23,307 nucleotides of DNA from Acinetobacter sp. (GTDB taxonomy: Bacteria > Pseudomonadota > Gammaproteobacteria > Pseudomonadales > Moraxellaceae). The notes under the pieces are model-generated. The model saw nothing but the letters and a program-made list of their open reading frames with translations. It did no database searches and was not told the origin of the DNA. Position numbers and translations under genes: made by a program. Shown here piece after piece: positions 7,504 to 15,098 of the stretch (within the stretch, counting starts at the first letter, position 1; each line of letters starts with the position of its first letter). The stretch is taken from NCBI GenBank assembly GCA_030152275.1, contig JASLHF010000020.1, forward strand, positions 1 to 23,307. Reading direction: 5' to 3'.

Positions 7504-8018
7504 GTCAAATTAATTTAGAACTCCATCACCAAATTAGTCAGTTTCTTTATCGTGAAGCAAAATTGCTTGACGATTGGAAGTTCCGTGATTGGTTAGCTGT
7601 ATTGGCGGAAGATATTTCTTATACGCTACGCACCACACCAAACGCGCAAACACGTGACCGTCGCCGTTCGATTGAGCCGCCAACAACTTGGGTATTTAAC
7701 GATACTAAAGATTTGCTGGAACGCCGTGTAGCTCGTTTAGAGACAGGCATGGCTTGGGCTGAAGAACCTCCTTCACGTACAACACACATGGTTTCAAATG
7801 TGATTGTTGAAGCGACTGAAGTTGAAGGCGAATACGACGTTTACGTAACGTACTTGTTGTACCGTACCCAGAAAGAGAAAGATGTAACGATCTACTGTGG
7901 TAAGCGTCACGACAAGATCCGCAAAGTCGACACTGAGCAAGGTTTTGAAATCTTCAACCGTAAGATTACTCTTGATCAGGTGACTTACAACTCACATAAC
8001 CTGAGCGTGTTCTTCTAA
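7500..8018 (+). CDS. hcaF: 3-phenylpropionate/cinnamate dioxygenase, small (beta) subunit
   Basis: A 172-residue beta subunit of an aromatic-ring-hydroxylating dioxygenase, a cystatin/NTF2-like fold that packs against the alpha subunit in an alpha3beta3 hexamer. Family features seen: N-terminal helices with FLYREAKLLDDWKFRDWL, the ISYTLRT strand, a DTKDLLERRVARLETGMAWAEE stretch, and RTTHMVSNV followed by alternating strands. It has no catalytic metal ligands, as expected. The start overlaps the hcaE stop by four bases and the stop codon overlaps the hcaC start by one base, so alpha, beta and ferredoxin should be made in step. Confidence 0.92.
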   Translation: MSQINLELHHQISQFLYREAKLLDDWKFRDWLAVLAEDISYTLRTTPNAQTRDRRRSIEPPTTWVFNDTKDLLERRVARLETGMAWAEEPPSRTTHMVSNVIVEATEVEGEYDVYVTYLLYRTQKEKDVTIYCGKRHDKIRKVDTEQGFEIFNRKITLDQVTYNSHNLSVFF

Positions 8019-8344
8019 TGAATAAGATTTTTGTTTGCCAAGTTGACGAATTAGACGAAGGCGATGCATTGAAAGTAGATTGCGGCGTGAACGGTATCGA
8101 AGCGCTGGCAGTATTCAACAACAATGGCGAATTTTTCGCGATGAACGACCGCTGTTCACATGGTAATGCTTCAATGTCTGAAGGTTACCTTGAAGATGAC
8201 GGCACTGTTGAATGTCCACTTCATTCGGCTCGATTCTGTTTGAAAACTGGTCAAGCATTATGCTTACCAGCAACAGATCCAATCAAAACATTCCCTGTGA
8301 TTGTTGAAGATGGTGCTTTATACGTAGAGATGGCAGGAGAGTAA
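8018..8344 (+). CDS. hcaC: Rieske ferredoxin of the dioxygenase
   Basis: A 108-residue Rieske-type [2Fe-2S] ferredoxin carrying electrons from the reductase HcaD to the terminal oxygenase HcaEF. The cluster ligands are Cys46-X-His48 (CSHG) and Cys66-X2-His69 (CPLH), the usual bacterial dioxygenase-ferredoxin spacing, in a small all-beta protein without a membrane anchor. It begins at the last base of the hcaF stop codon and ends two bases before the hcaB ATG, so it sits within a continuous translational unit. Confidence 0.93.
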   Translation: MNKIFVCQVDELDEGDALKVDCGVNGIEALAVFNNNGEFFAMNDRCSHGNASMSEGYLEDDGTVECPLHSARFCLKTGQALCLPATDPIKTFPVIVEDGALYVEMAGE

Positions 8345-8346
8345 TC

Positions 8347-9165
8347 ATGGGTTGGCTGCAAGGCGAAGTTGCACTTATTACCGGTGGTGGTTCAGGCTTA
8401 GGCTGGGCATTGGTTGAACGTTTCTTAGAAGAAGGCGCAAAAGTTGCTGTTCTTCAACGTTCTCAATCGAAAGTTGACGCTTTGAAAGAACATTTTGGTG
8501 ACCGCGTGCTAGCGATCGCAGGAGATGTAGCCAGCTATGAGGATAATGTTCGCGCAGTTCAAGCAACTGTAGAACATTATGGCAAACTTGACTGTTTCGT
8601 CGGAAACGCAGGTATCTGGGATCATTACGCAGATATCGTCAATACATCAGGTGAACAGCTGGAAAAAGCTTTTGATGAGATTATGGGCATTAACACCAAA
8701 GCTCTCATCTTAGGTGCTAAAGCTGCACTTGATGCATTGATAGCTTCAGAAGGTTCTATCATATTTACTTTGTCTAACTCAGCACTGTATTCAGCAGGCG
8801 GAGGCCCTGTATACACAGCGTCTAAGCATGCTGGCGTTGGGATTATGAAAGAATTAGCCTATGAGCTTGCGCCTAAAGTACGAGTGAACGCTGTTGCTCC
8901 GTCGGGTATGAATGTAAACATCAAAGGCGCTGCTTCTTTAGGCCAAGAAAACCTTGGTTTACTCGATGCACGTGATCCTGAGAAGATTGCACGCGGCATG
9001 CCGCTCAATTTCTTACCCGAACCTGAAGATATGACTGGTTCATACGTGTTATTGGCTTCTCGTCAAAACAACCGCCCACTCACTGGTGTTTTAATTAATG
9101 CTGAATGTGGTCTGGGTATCCGCGGTTTACGTCAACCGCGCGCTGGCTTCTTTGACGAGATCTAA
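8347..9165 (+). CDS. hcaB: cis-dihydrodiol dehydrogenase (short-chain dehydrogenase)
   Basis: A 272-residue short-chain dehydrogenase that should oxidise the cis-dihydrodiol of phenylpropionate or cinnamate to the 2,3-dihydroxy catechol with NAD+. Seen: Rossmann TGGGSGLG (12-19), NAG (87-89), catalytic Ser143 and the Tyr156-X3-Lys160 pair (YTASK). The C-terminal RQNNRPLTGVLINAECGLGIRG resembles biphenyl/phenylpropionate dihydrodiol dehydrogenases. AGGAGAG at 8335-8341 supports the start. It follows hcaC by two bases. A stable hairpin sits between it and mhpB. Confidence 0.92.
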   Translation: MGWLQGEVALITGGGSGLGWALVERFLEEGAKVAVLQRSQSKVDALKEHFGDRVLAIAGDVASYEDNVRAVQATVEHYGKLDCFVGNAGIWDHYADIVNTSGEQLEKAFDEIMGINTKALILGAKAALDALIASEGSIIFTLSNSALYSAGGGPVYTASKHAGVGIMKELAYELAPKVRVNAVAPSGMNVNIKGAASLGQENLGLLDARDPEKIARGMPLNFLPEPEDMTGSYVLLASRQNNRPLTGVLINAECGLGIRGLRQPRAGFFDEI

Positions 9166-9192
9166 TTCGCCAAAAACGTAAAGGACTTACTC

Positions 9193-9211
9193 GGCAGCCG
9201 TTTTGGCTGCC
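9193..9211 (+). repeat. Intra-operon hairpin between hcaB and mhpB
   Basis: Perfect 7-bp arms GGCAGCC and GGCTGCC around a GTTTT loop, possibly extended by imperfect pairing of flanking AAACG and CCGTTT. It lies in the 65-base hcaB-mhpB gap, the longest gap inside the run, and is not followed by a T run. It may be an RNA processing or stability element, or a weak attenuator, rather than a terminator. Confidence 0.6.
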
Positions 9212-9230
9212 TTCCGTTTAGGAGTCACCC

Positions 9231-10193
9231 ATGGCCGTTAAACTTATTTGTGCATCGCACAGTCCCCTAATGGAATTCGCTTCTCCGCAAGAGAAATACA
9301 AAGAGGAAAAAGTTCGCGAAACTTTTGCCAAACTTGCGAAAGAAGTTGAAGACTATAATCCAACATTGATCATTACTTTTGGTCCAGACCATTTCAATGG
9401 GTTCTTCTATGACCTCATGCCATCTTTCTGCGTCGGTATTCGCGCCAAAGCAGCAGGTGATTGGGATTATGGTAAAGATAATGACCACATCAATGTGCCT
9501 GAAGAAACAGCAATCAGTCTGGTTCGCCGCGTGTTGGATGAAGGTGTTGATGTTGCATACTCTTATCGTATGCAGGCAGACCACGGTGTGACTCAACCAT
9601 TGCATTTCCTATGCGGTGGTCAACTCGATCGTTATCCAACGATTCCAATTTTTATCAATGGCGCAGCTGCGCCGATGCCAACCACCAAGCGTACAGTCGC
9701 TTTGGGTCGTGCAGTCGGTCAGTTCATTAAATCATTGAACTTAGAAAATGAGCGTGTGCTTGTTTTGGGTACAGGTGGTTTGTCTCATGATCCACCAACA
9801 CCGCAAATGGGTTCAGTTCCACCAGAAGTGGAAGAATTCCTGATTGCAGGTCGTAACCCAACAAGTGAGGCGCGTAATGCACGTCAAGGCAAAATTATTG
9901 CCGTCGGTCAAAAGCTGGCAGCTGGTGATACTTCTGTCGCAGTGCCACTAAACCCAGAATGGGATCGTGCATTGCTTGAAACTTTTGCCAAAGCTGACTT
10001 TGCTGCCATTGAAGCCATGACTGAAGCTGAAATTCGTAAAGACGGCGGTCGTGGCGGTCAAGAGGTTCGTTCTTGGATGGCTGCGTTTGCTGCGCTGCAT
10101 GAAGTCGGCGAATACGACATGACAACACATTGCTACGAAGATATTAGTGAGTGGATTGCGGGCTTCGGCATCGTATCTGCAGAATTGAAATAA
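9231..10193 (+). CDS. mhpB: 2,3-dihydroxyphenylpropionate 1,2-dioxygenase (LigB-type extradiol)
   Basis: A 320-residue type III (LigB family) extradiol dioxygenase that opens the ring of 3-(2,3-dihydroxyphenyl)propionate or the cinnamate analogue next to the hydroxyls, using Fe(II). It aligns from memory along its length with E. coli MhpB: CASHSPLMEF (His10), FGPDHFNGFFYDLMP (His54), MQADHGVTQPL (His118), FINGAAAPMP, GTGGLSHDPPTP (His186) and the C-terminal EWIAGFGIVSA. These include the conserved active-site histidines. The family length is about 314. TTAGGAG precedes the ATG at suitable spacing. In E. coli mhpB belongs to the separate mhp cluster; here it sits inside the hca run between the dehydrogenase and the reductase. 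Confidence 0.94.
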   Translation: MAVKLICASHSPLMEFASPQEKYKEEKVRETFAKLAKEVEDYNPTLIITFGPDHFNGFFYDLMPSFCVGIRAKAAGDWDYGKDNDHINVPEETAISLVRRVLDEGVDVAYSYRMQADHGVTQPLHFLCGGQLDRYPTIPIFINGAAAPMPTTKRTVALGRAVGQFIKSLNLENERVLVLGTGGLSHDPPTPQMGSVPPEVEEFLIAGRNPTSEARNARQGKIIAVGQKLAAGDTSVAVPLNPEWDRALLETFAKADFAAIEAMTEAEIRKDGGRGGQEVRSWMAAFAALHEVGEYDMTTHCYEDISEWIAGFGIVSAELK

Positions 10194-10205
10194 GGAACAA
10201 ACCCC

Positions 10206-11441
10206 ATGAGCCAAAATGGTATCGAAACCATCGTTATTGTTGGAGCTGGTCAAGCTGGTGCTAGCGCCATTTTAGAACTCCGTGCGAACAAGTATGAAGG
10301 CAAAATCATTTTGGTGGGTGATGAAACACATCTTCCGTATGAACGTCCGCCTTTGTCTAAAGACGTGATTCTAAAACCGGAAGAGACCAAAATCGAAATT
10401 CTGTCAGAAGAGAAATTGGCAGAACTCGGTGTTGAACATATTCGCGGCAATGGTGTGGTGAAAATCCATAGCGACGCGAAAACAGTTGAACTGAAAAACG
10501 GTGAAATGGTTGCATTTGACAAGTTGCTTTTGGCAACCGGTGGTGCAGCACGCCGTTTACCGAATTTCGATGCGTTGGGTAAACACGTTTATACCTTACG
10601 TAACCTTGAAGATTCACAAGCCCTTGTTCCTGTACTTCAAGCCGGTCGCCGTATCATCTTAATCGGTGGCGGTGTGATTGGTCTTGAGCTTGCATCATCT
10701 GCACGTTTTAAAGAATGTGAAGTGACTGTGATCGAGATGGGGCCAATGGTGATGGGCCGTTCATCTCCGCGCGTATTGAGCGAATTCTTATTGGCTCAAC
10801 AGCGTCTTGCGGGTGTTGATGTACGTCTTTCGACTTCAATTGCTGACTGCAAATTAGATGGCGAAGAAATTGTTGTGACTTTAGGTGACGGCGAAGAACT
10901 GCGTGCTGATGCCGTGGTTTACGGTATTGGTATTGTGCCAAATGCTCAACTGGCGATTGACGCTGGTCTAGATGTTGATCTGGCAATCAAAGTCAATGAA
11001 AACTGCCAAACGTCAAATGCTGATATTTATGCAGCAGGCGACGTTGCGACTCAATTACGTGACTGCGGTAATCACCGCCGTGTTGAAACTTGGGAAAATG
11101 CCAATCTTCAAGCGGGTATTTTTGCACGTCATGTGATGGGAGTTGAACATCCTGCTGTGAATCCTGCATGGTTCTGGACAGATCAGTTAGACATTAATTA
11201 CCAATTCGTTGGTGATATGGCTGCGGCTGAATGGGTGGTTCGCGGTGAAATGAATGCTGAACAACGTGCTTCATCGTCATTTGTACTGTTCGGTGTGACT
11301 GACGGTGTCATCGTTGGCGGGATCACTGTGAATGCTGCCAAAGAGATGCGTCATTTGAAAAAATTGATTAGCAAGAATGCGGCGTTTGAAGCAGATAAAT
11401 ATTTAGATTTAAGCCAAGATTTGCGTAAGCTTGTAAAATAA
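10206..11441 (+). CDS. hcaD: Ferredoxin reductase subunit of the dioxygenase (FAD/NADH)
   Basis: A 411-residue flavoprotein that passes electrons from NADH to the Rieske ferredoxin HcaC. Seen: N-terminal FAD dinucleotide fold VIVGAGQAGASA (10-21), the LPYERPPLSK motif typical of dioxygenase and rubredoxin reductases (43-52), an NAD-binding GGGVIGLELA loop (154-163), and the second flavin motif ADIYAAGDVA (272-281). The C-terminus is the usual reductase dimerisation domain. Length is normal. It starts 12 bases after the mhpB stop with AAGGAAC as ribosome-binding site, and a terminator follows, so it closes the operon. Confidence 0.93.
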   Translation: MSQNGIETIVIVGAGQAGASAILELRANKYEGKIILVGDETHLPYERPPLSKDVILKPEETKIEILSEEKLAELGVEHIRGNGVVKIHSDAKTVELKNGEMVAFDKLLLATGGAARRLPNFDALGKHVYTLRNLEDSQALVPVLQAGRRIILIGGGVIGLELASSARFKECEVTVIEMGPMVMGRSSPRVLSEFLLAQQRLAGVDVRLSTSIADCKLDGEEIVVTLGDGEELRADAVVYGIGIVPNAQLAIDAGLDVDLAIKVNENCQTSNADIYAAGDVATQLRDCGNHRRVETWENANLQAGIFARHVMGVEHPAVNPAWFWTDQLDINYQFVGDMAAAEWVVRGEMNAEQRASSSFVLFGVTDGVIVGGITVNAAKEMRHLKKLISKNAAFEADKYLDLSQDLRKLVK

Positions 11442-11460
11442 GCTGAATATCTAAGAAGAG

Positions 11461-11491
11461 CAGACTTGCGGTAACGTGGGTCTGTTTTTTT
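11461..11491 (+). terminator. Rho-independent terminator after hcaD
   Basis: A 10-bp stem (arms 11461-11470 and 11475-11484, three wobble pairs) with a GTAA loop and seven T residues, 19 bases after the hcaD stop. It marks the end of the hca/mhp run. Confidence 0.85.
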
Positions 11492-11584
11492 ATGGCTGTC
11501 TTTTATAGCGTCGCACTTATAAAGCTATTTTTGCAGTCCAGATATACAGTGCTAGCTCATATTGATCTATTCAACGGTTGTTTT

Positions 11585-11688
11585 AATCCTCCCCAACCCT
11601 CCTTTTTCAAAGGAGGGGGTTGTCTTTGCGAAGAATAGATTTCGTTTGGATTGTTCCCCTCTTTTTTAAAGAGGGGCTAGGGGAGATT
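11585..11688. repeat. 104-bp palindromic interspersed-repeat-like element
   Basis: The two ends form imperfect terminal inverted repeats of about 20 bases: AATCCTCCCCAACCCTCC on the left, and the reverse complement of the right end, AATCTCCCCTAGCCCCTC. Each half also folds by itself: CCCTCCTTT/AAAGGAGGG (11597-11617, 9 bp) and CCCCTCTTT/AAAGAGGGG (11656-11676, 9 bp). There is no coding frame, and I see no clear target-site duplication. From memory, similar pyrimidine-rich palindromic units recur between genes in Acinetobacter genomes. It could be a MITE- or REP-like element. Confidence 0.6.
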
Positions 11689-11698
11689 ATTAATCATT

Positions 11699-11745
11699 GA
11701 GGAGATGTTTGCATCTCCTTGCACTTTGGCGGCATTCATGCCGCC
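11699..11745. repeat. Pair of adjacent small hairpins beside the palindromic element
   Basis: Two perfect inverted repeats follow the element: GGAGATG/CATCTCC (11701-11718) and GGCGGCA/TGCCGCC (11728-11745, loop TTCA). Neither is followed by a T run, so they are not standard terminators. They may be part of a larger composite repeat with the 104-bp element. Confidence 0.5.
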
Positions 11746-11877
11746 TCCAATATAGTTGATAAAGGGAAGAGCAATAATTGGTCTTAAACTTTATTAGTCA
11801 TTGGTCGTACGAGTAGTTCCTGATCTGAATAGTGGGTTTCAGATTGAGTCGTTAGAACAATCAAATTTGAGAATGAA
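11746..11877. other. Upstream region of the EamA transporter gene
   Basis: The remaining part of the 436-base gap after hcaD. It should carry the promoter of the transporter gene. I see no convincing promoter boxes, and only a weak GAG ahead of the ATG. Confidence 0.35.
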
Positions 11878-12783
11878 ATGAAATCTTCACTGCCGCTGAC
11901 GGCAAGTATATATGCGCTTTTGGTACTAATTTGGGCGACGACGCCACTTGCGATTGTGTGGAGTGTGCAAGAAATCCACCCGATGTGGGTATTGATTATC
12001 CGCTACTTTGGCGCATCCATCATTGCGTTATTTCTATTGAAACTGATGTGTGATCCTTTGCCGTTTGATGAAACTTCATTAAAAAGTTATGTGGCAGGGA
12101 GTTTGAATTTGATTGGTGCGCAGCTGTTTATTTATCTGGCAGCAAACTATTTAACCTCAGGTTTAATGGCGCTGATTTTTGGTTTCTCACCTTTAATTGC
12201 CGGTTTGATTGGGCATGTGATTTTAAAAACACATAAATTGGTCGCTTTGCAGTGGTTGGGCATGGCAGTTGCAGTGGGTGGATTAACTTTTGTTTTTGCC
12301 GATTCTGCTGATAGTAAAGTCAATCCAATTGGCGTGGTTCTGATGCTAATCAGCATGGTGTCCTATATCAGTTCGATTTTTTGGGTGAAGCAGATTAACG
12401 CACCTTTAAAACCGATGTCGCAGGCAACCGGTTCCCTGATTGTTTCTGCCTTAGGTTCGATGCTGATCATTCCATTTATTTGGCAGCATTTTCCAACCGC
12501 ATTGCCAAGCGGCCGCGCGATGATCGGTTTTGTCTTTACCATGATCATGTCATCGATTGTGGCGATGCTGTGCTATTTCTGGCTGATCAAGCGTTTGGCA
12601 GCATCAACTGTGTCCCTCAGTAATGTGATGACGCCCGTGATTGCCTTGGTATTGGGCGCAACCCTAAATAGTGAACATATCAGCTCCAATGCTTTTATCG
12701 GTATTGTGGTGGTGATGTTCGGTATTGTGATGTACTTCTGGAAAGAATGGCGCGAGCAGTATTTTAAAAAATATGGGGGCTAG
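11878..12783 (+). CDS. EamA/DMT-superfamily transporter
   Basis: A 301-residue inner-membrane protein with about ten hydrophobic helices in two repeated halves, the EamA (DUF6, RhaT/YdcZ-like) architecture of drug/metabolite exporters. Seen: an N-terminal LLVLIWATTPLAIVWSVQEIHP segment, a first-half ending in GMAVAVGGLTFVFA and a second-half ending in VVVMFGIVMYFW, both typical. The substrate cannot be read from sequence; members export amino acids, metabolites or toxic compounds. It lies after the hcaD terminator and a repeat element, so it is probably a separate unit. An export role linked to aromatic metabolism is possible but unsupported. Confidence 0.88.
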   Translation: MKSSLPLTASIYALLVLIWATTPLAIVWSVQEIHPMWVLIIRYFGASIIALFLLKLMCDPLPFDETSLKSYVAGSLNLIGAQLFIYLAANYLTSGLMALIFGFSPLIAGLIGHVILKTHKLVALQWLGMAVAVGGLTFVFADSADSKVNPIGVVLMLISMVSYISSIFWVKQINAPLKPMSQATGSLIVSALGSMLIIPFIWQHFPTALPSGRAMIGFVFTMIMSSIVAMLCYFWLIKRLAASTVSLSNVMTPVIALVLGATLNSEHISSNAFIGIVVVMFGIVMYFWKEWREQYFKKYGG

Positions 12784-12852
12784 GTCAAAACAGGCCGCTG
12801 GCAATGCGTGGCCGCCTGTGCAGTTTCTCAGATGGCATAATTGCCTAAATAA

Positions 12853-12868
12853 TGTTCCACATGGAACA
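12853..12868. promoter_or_regulatory. parS-like 16-bp palindrome
   Basis: TGTTCCACATGGAACA is the core of a longer dyad with arms ATGTTCCA (12852-12859) and TGGAACAT (12862-12869) around CA. It differs by one central base from TGTTCCACGTGGAACA, the centromere-like ParB site form I recall from pseudomonads and Bacillus. It lies in a 257-base intergenic gap. It could be a degenerate ParB site, an operator for the downstream gene, or an RNA hairpin. Confidence 0.35.
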
Positions 12869-13040
12869 TGGGTACAGCATTGAGGCGCTGATTGATAAAG
12901 CGCAGCAAGGGTGCAAAGAAACTCTTTTGAAATACAACAAAAAGCTAAAACTACAGGCTGGCGCCTTTGGGTAAGATGCAGGTGTAAAACAGATAAAATC
13001 AAACACAGCATTGATGATAATAATTTTGGGACAGCACTAA

Positions 13041-13982
13041 ATGTCAAGTTCAAACAAAGTTGTGGTCTATGCTGCTCTGCTGGGGAACTTGGCCATTGCT
13101 GTGGTGAAGTTTATCGCCGCTTATATTACGAACAGTTCCGCGATGTTCAGTGAAGCAGTGCATTCAGTCGTTGATACGCTGAATGAAATTCTGCTGCTGT
13201 ATGGTATGAAAAAATCACAGCAGCCGGCCAATGTGAAACATCCTTTCGGATACGGCCGAGAGTTGTATTTTTGGGCCTTTATTGTTTCCTTACTGGTTTT
13301 TGCCTTAGGTGCTATTGTATCCATTTATCAAGGCGTGCAACATATCCGCCATCCAGAAGCAATGCAGGATCCGCTGGTCAATTATCTTGTTTTAGGGTTT
13401 GCGCTGCTGTGCGAAGGTTCATCATGGCTGGTGGCTTTAAAAGCGTTTAAAAAGCTTAAAGGCAAGCAGGGATATTTTGAAGCATTTAGGCACAGCAAAG
13501 ATCCCACAACCTTTACTGTGCTGTTTGAAGATACGGCCGCTTTGATTGGTCTCTTGATCGCGCTGACCGGTATTTATTTAGCGCATACGCTGAATATGCC
13601 TGTTCTGGATGGCGCAGCCTCCATTTTAATTGGTTTAGTCTTAGCGGTTTCTGCTGTATTGTTGGCGCGCGAGACCAAAGGATTACTGATGGGGGAAACT
13701 GCTGACCCGCAATTACGGCATAATGTGATACAAGTAGCGCAAGCTGATCCTGCGGTGCAGTCGGCTAACGGCGTATTAACAGAACAGATGGGCGCGCATC
13801 AGGTGATTGCATCTTTGAGTCTTGAATTTAAAGATAATTTAAATTCAGATGATATCGAAGCCTGTGTTAACCGGATTGAAGCGCAAATTAAACAGCTTCA
13901 TCCTGAAATTGTAGCGCTGTTTGTCAAACCGCAGTCTAGAATTGTGTGGCAGGAACGCATGAAAGGCCGCTTAGACAGCTAA
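13041..13982 (+). CDS. Cation diffusion facilitator family transporter (SLC30A9/ZnT9-like)
   Basis: A 313-residue inner-membrane metal/proton antiporter of the CDF family. Seen: about six transmembrane helices, the helix-2 motif SEAVHSVVDTLNE with His41 and Asp45, the KHPFGYGRELYFWA signature (66-79), a helix-5 LFEDTAALIGL segment (Glu163, Asp164), Asp190 in LDGAASILIG, and a soluble C-terminal domain. The FGYGRE and FEDTAA wording fits the ZnT9-like branch rather than the FieF/CzcD branch, so metal specificity is uncertain. The ribosome-binding site is weak. The next gene follows after 54 bases on the same strand and may be co-transcribed. Confidence 0.9.
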   Translation: MSSSNKVVVYAALLGNLAIAVVKFIAAYITNSSAMFSEAVHSVVDTLNEILLLYGMKKSQQPANVKHPFGYGRELYFWAFIVSLLVFALGAIVSIYQGVQHIRHPEAMQDPLVNYLVLGFALLCEGSSWLVALKAFKKLKGKQGYFEAFRHSKDPTTFTVLFEDTAALIGLLIALTGIYLAHTLNMPVLDGAASILIGLVLAVSAVLLARETKGLLMGETADPQLRHNVIQVAQADPAVQSANGVLTEQMGAHQVIASLSLEFKDNLNSDDIEACVNRIEAQIKQLHPEIVALFVKPQSRIVWQERMKGRLDS

Positions 13983-14036
13983 GCTGCTGAGCATTTTTAT
14001 TAATATTTTGCATGTTTAAACATTGAAGAACTTTGA

Positions 14037-15098
14037 ATGTCCATGAAGCAAGACTCGGAACAAAAGCACTTTCAACTGCCGGCGCAAGCCTGCTGGTCTC
14101 ATCTTTGGCAGCAGCCGGTTTTTGATTTTCTAGCGTCAGATCACTTTAATGGCGAGCATTTTTTCAATGCGCTGCGCCCGCCGGAAAGCCATACCAGAAG
14201 CAATTTTGTTAAATGGATGCTGAAGCGCCGCTCCTCTACGTGGAAAGTCGACCGCAAGATGGAATATCAGCAGTTTGCGCAGGCTTCACGCTCACTGCCG
14301 CAAAACCGGCCTAATGCCAAGCTGGATGACTGGCAAATTTGGTTTGTTGGCCATGCCACGGTGCTGATTCAAATTGGGCCGTACAATTTGCTGACCGATC
14401 CGGTCTGGGCAGAGTATGCTGGGCCGCGTCAAGGCCGCGGTCCGCGCCGCGCTTGTCCTGCCGGCATTGCGCTGGAAGAACTGCCGGATATTCATGCCGT
14501 TCTGCTGAGCCACAACCATTATGACCATATGGATTTAAACACCCTGAACTGGCTGCATGAACGTTTTGCCATGCCAATTTACACAGGGCTAGGCAATAGC
14601 GCGTATTTGCCTGAACACTTTCAAATTTATGAGCTGGACTGGTGGCAATCGGCGCTGCTGGGCGATTTGAAAATTATTTATACTCCTGCGCAGCACAGCT
14701 CAGGGCGTGGCCTGCGTGACCAAAACCGCGCGCTGTGGGGCGGTTTTTCGGTCCTGAACGGGACGGATCATTGCTTTTTTGCCGGCGACACTGGCTATGC
14801 ATCGCATTTTAAAGAGATTTATGCCAAATTTGGCGCGCCGCGCATTGCACTGCTGCCGATTGGCGCTTATGAACCGCGCCTCTTGATGCGCTATTTGCAT
14901 ATGAACCCAGAAGAAGCATTTCAGGCGCATAAAGATTTGCATGCTAAATGTTCTTTGGCGATTCATTACCGTACATTCCAGTTGACCGATGAAAGCCGTG
15001 AGCAGCCGGAAATTGATTTGCAAAAAGCGATGCATAAATCTTCAAAATTGATGAATCCATTTATCTGCATGCGCGAGGGCAAACGCCTGACGGTTTAA
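14037..15098 (+). CDS. Metallo-beta-lactamase-fold hydrolase, NAPE-PLD-like
   Basis: A 353-residue metallo-beta-lactamase-fold protein. The zinc motif is His159-X-His161-X-Asp163-His164 (SHNHYDHMD), with further family motifs FVGHATVLIQ (103-112), LLTDPVW (118-124), FAGDTGY and PIGAYEPR. This set matches N-acyl-phosphatidylethanolamine phospholipase D-like and UlaG-like hydrolases. Bacterial relatives are often annotated as membrane-associated or outer-membrane-related, but I see no signal peptide here. A second ATG six bases downstream is an equally possible start. Its 3' end overlaps the decayed convergent DoxX-like gene by 38 bases. Confidence 0.88.
   Translation: MSMKQDSEQKHFQLPAQACWSHLWQQPVFDFLASDHFNGEHFFNALRPPESHTRSNFVKWMLKRRSSTWKVDRKMEYQQFAQASRSLPQNRPNAKLDDWQIWFVGHATVLIQIGPYNLLTDPVWAEYAGPRQGRGPRRACPAGIALEELPDIHAVLLSHNHYDHMDLNTLNWLHERFAMPIYTGLGNSAYLPEHFQIYELDWWQSALLGDLKIIYTPAQHSSGRGLRDQNRALWGGFSVLNGTDHCFFAGDTGYASHFKEIYAKFGAPRIALLPIGAYEPRLLMRYLHMNPEEAFQAHKDLHAKCSLAIHYRTFQLTDESREQPEIDLQKAMHKSSKLMNPFICMREGKRLTV

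Noticed and set aside
11878..12783. EamA transporter as part of the hca operon
   Set aside because: A terminator, a repeat element and a 436-base gap separate it from hcaD, so co-transcription is not supported.
12790..12819. ACAGGC/GCCTGT hairpin after the EamA gene as terminator
   Set aside because: The stem is only 6 bp around a long loop and no T run follows, so a rho-independent terminator is not supported.
12664..13153. Frames of 129 codons (minus) and 80 codons (plus) around the EamA-CDF gap
   Set aside because: Both overlap the confident EamA or CDF genes heavily, and their translations are Cys/His-rich or mixed without domain features.
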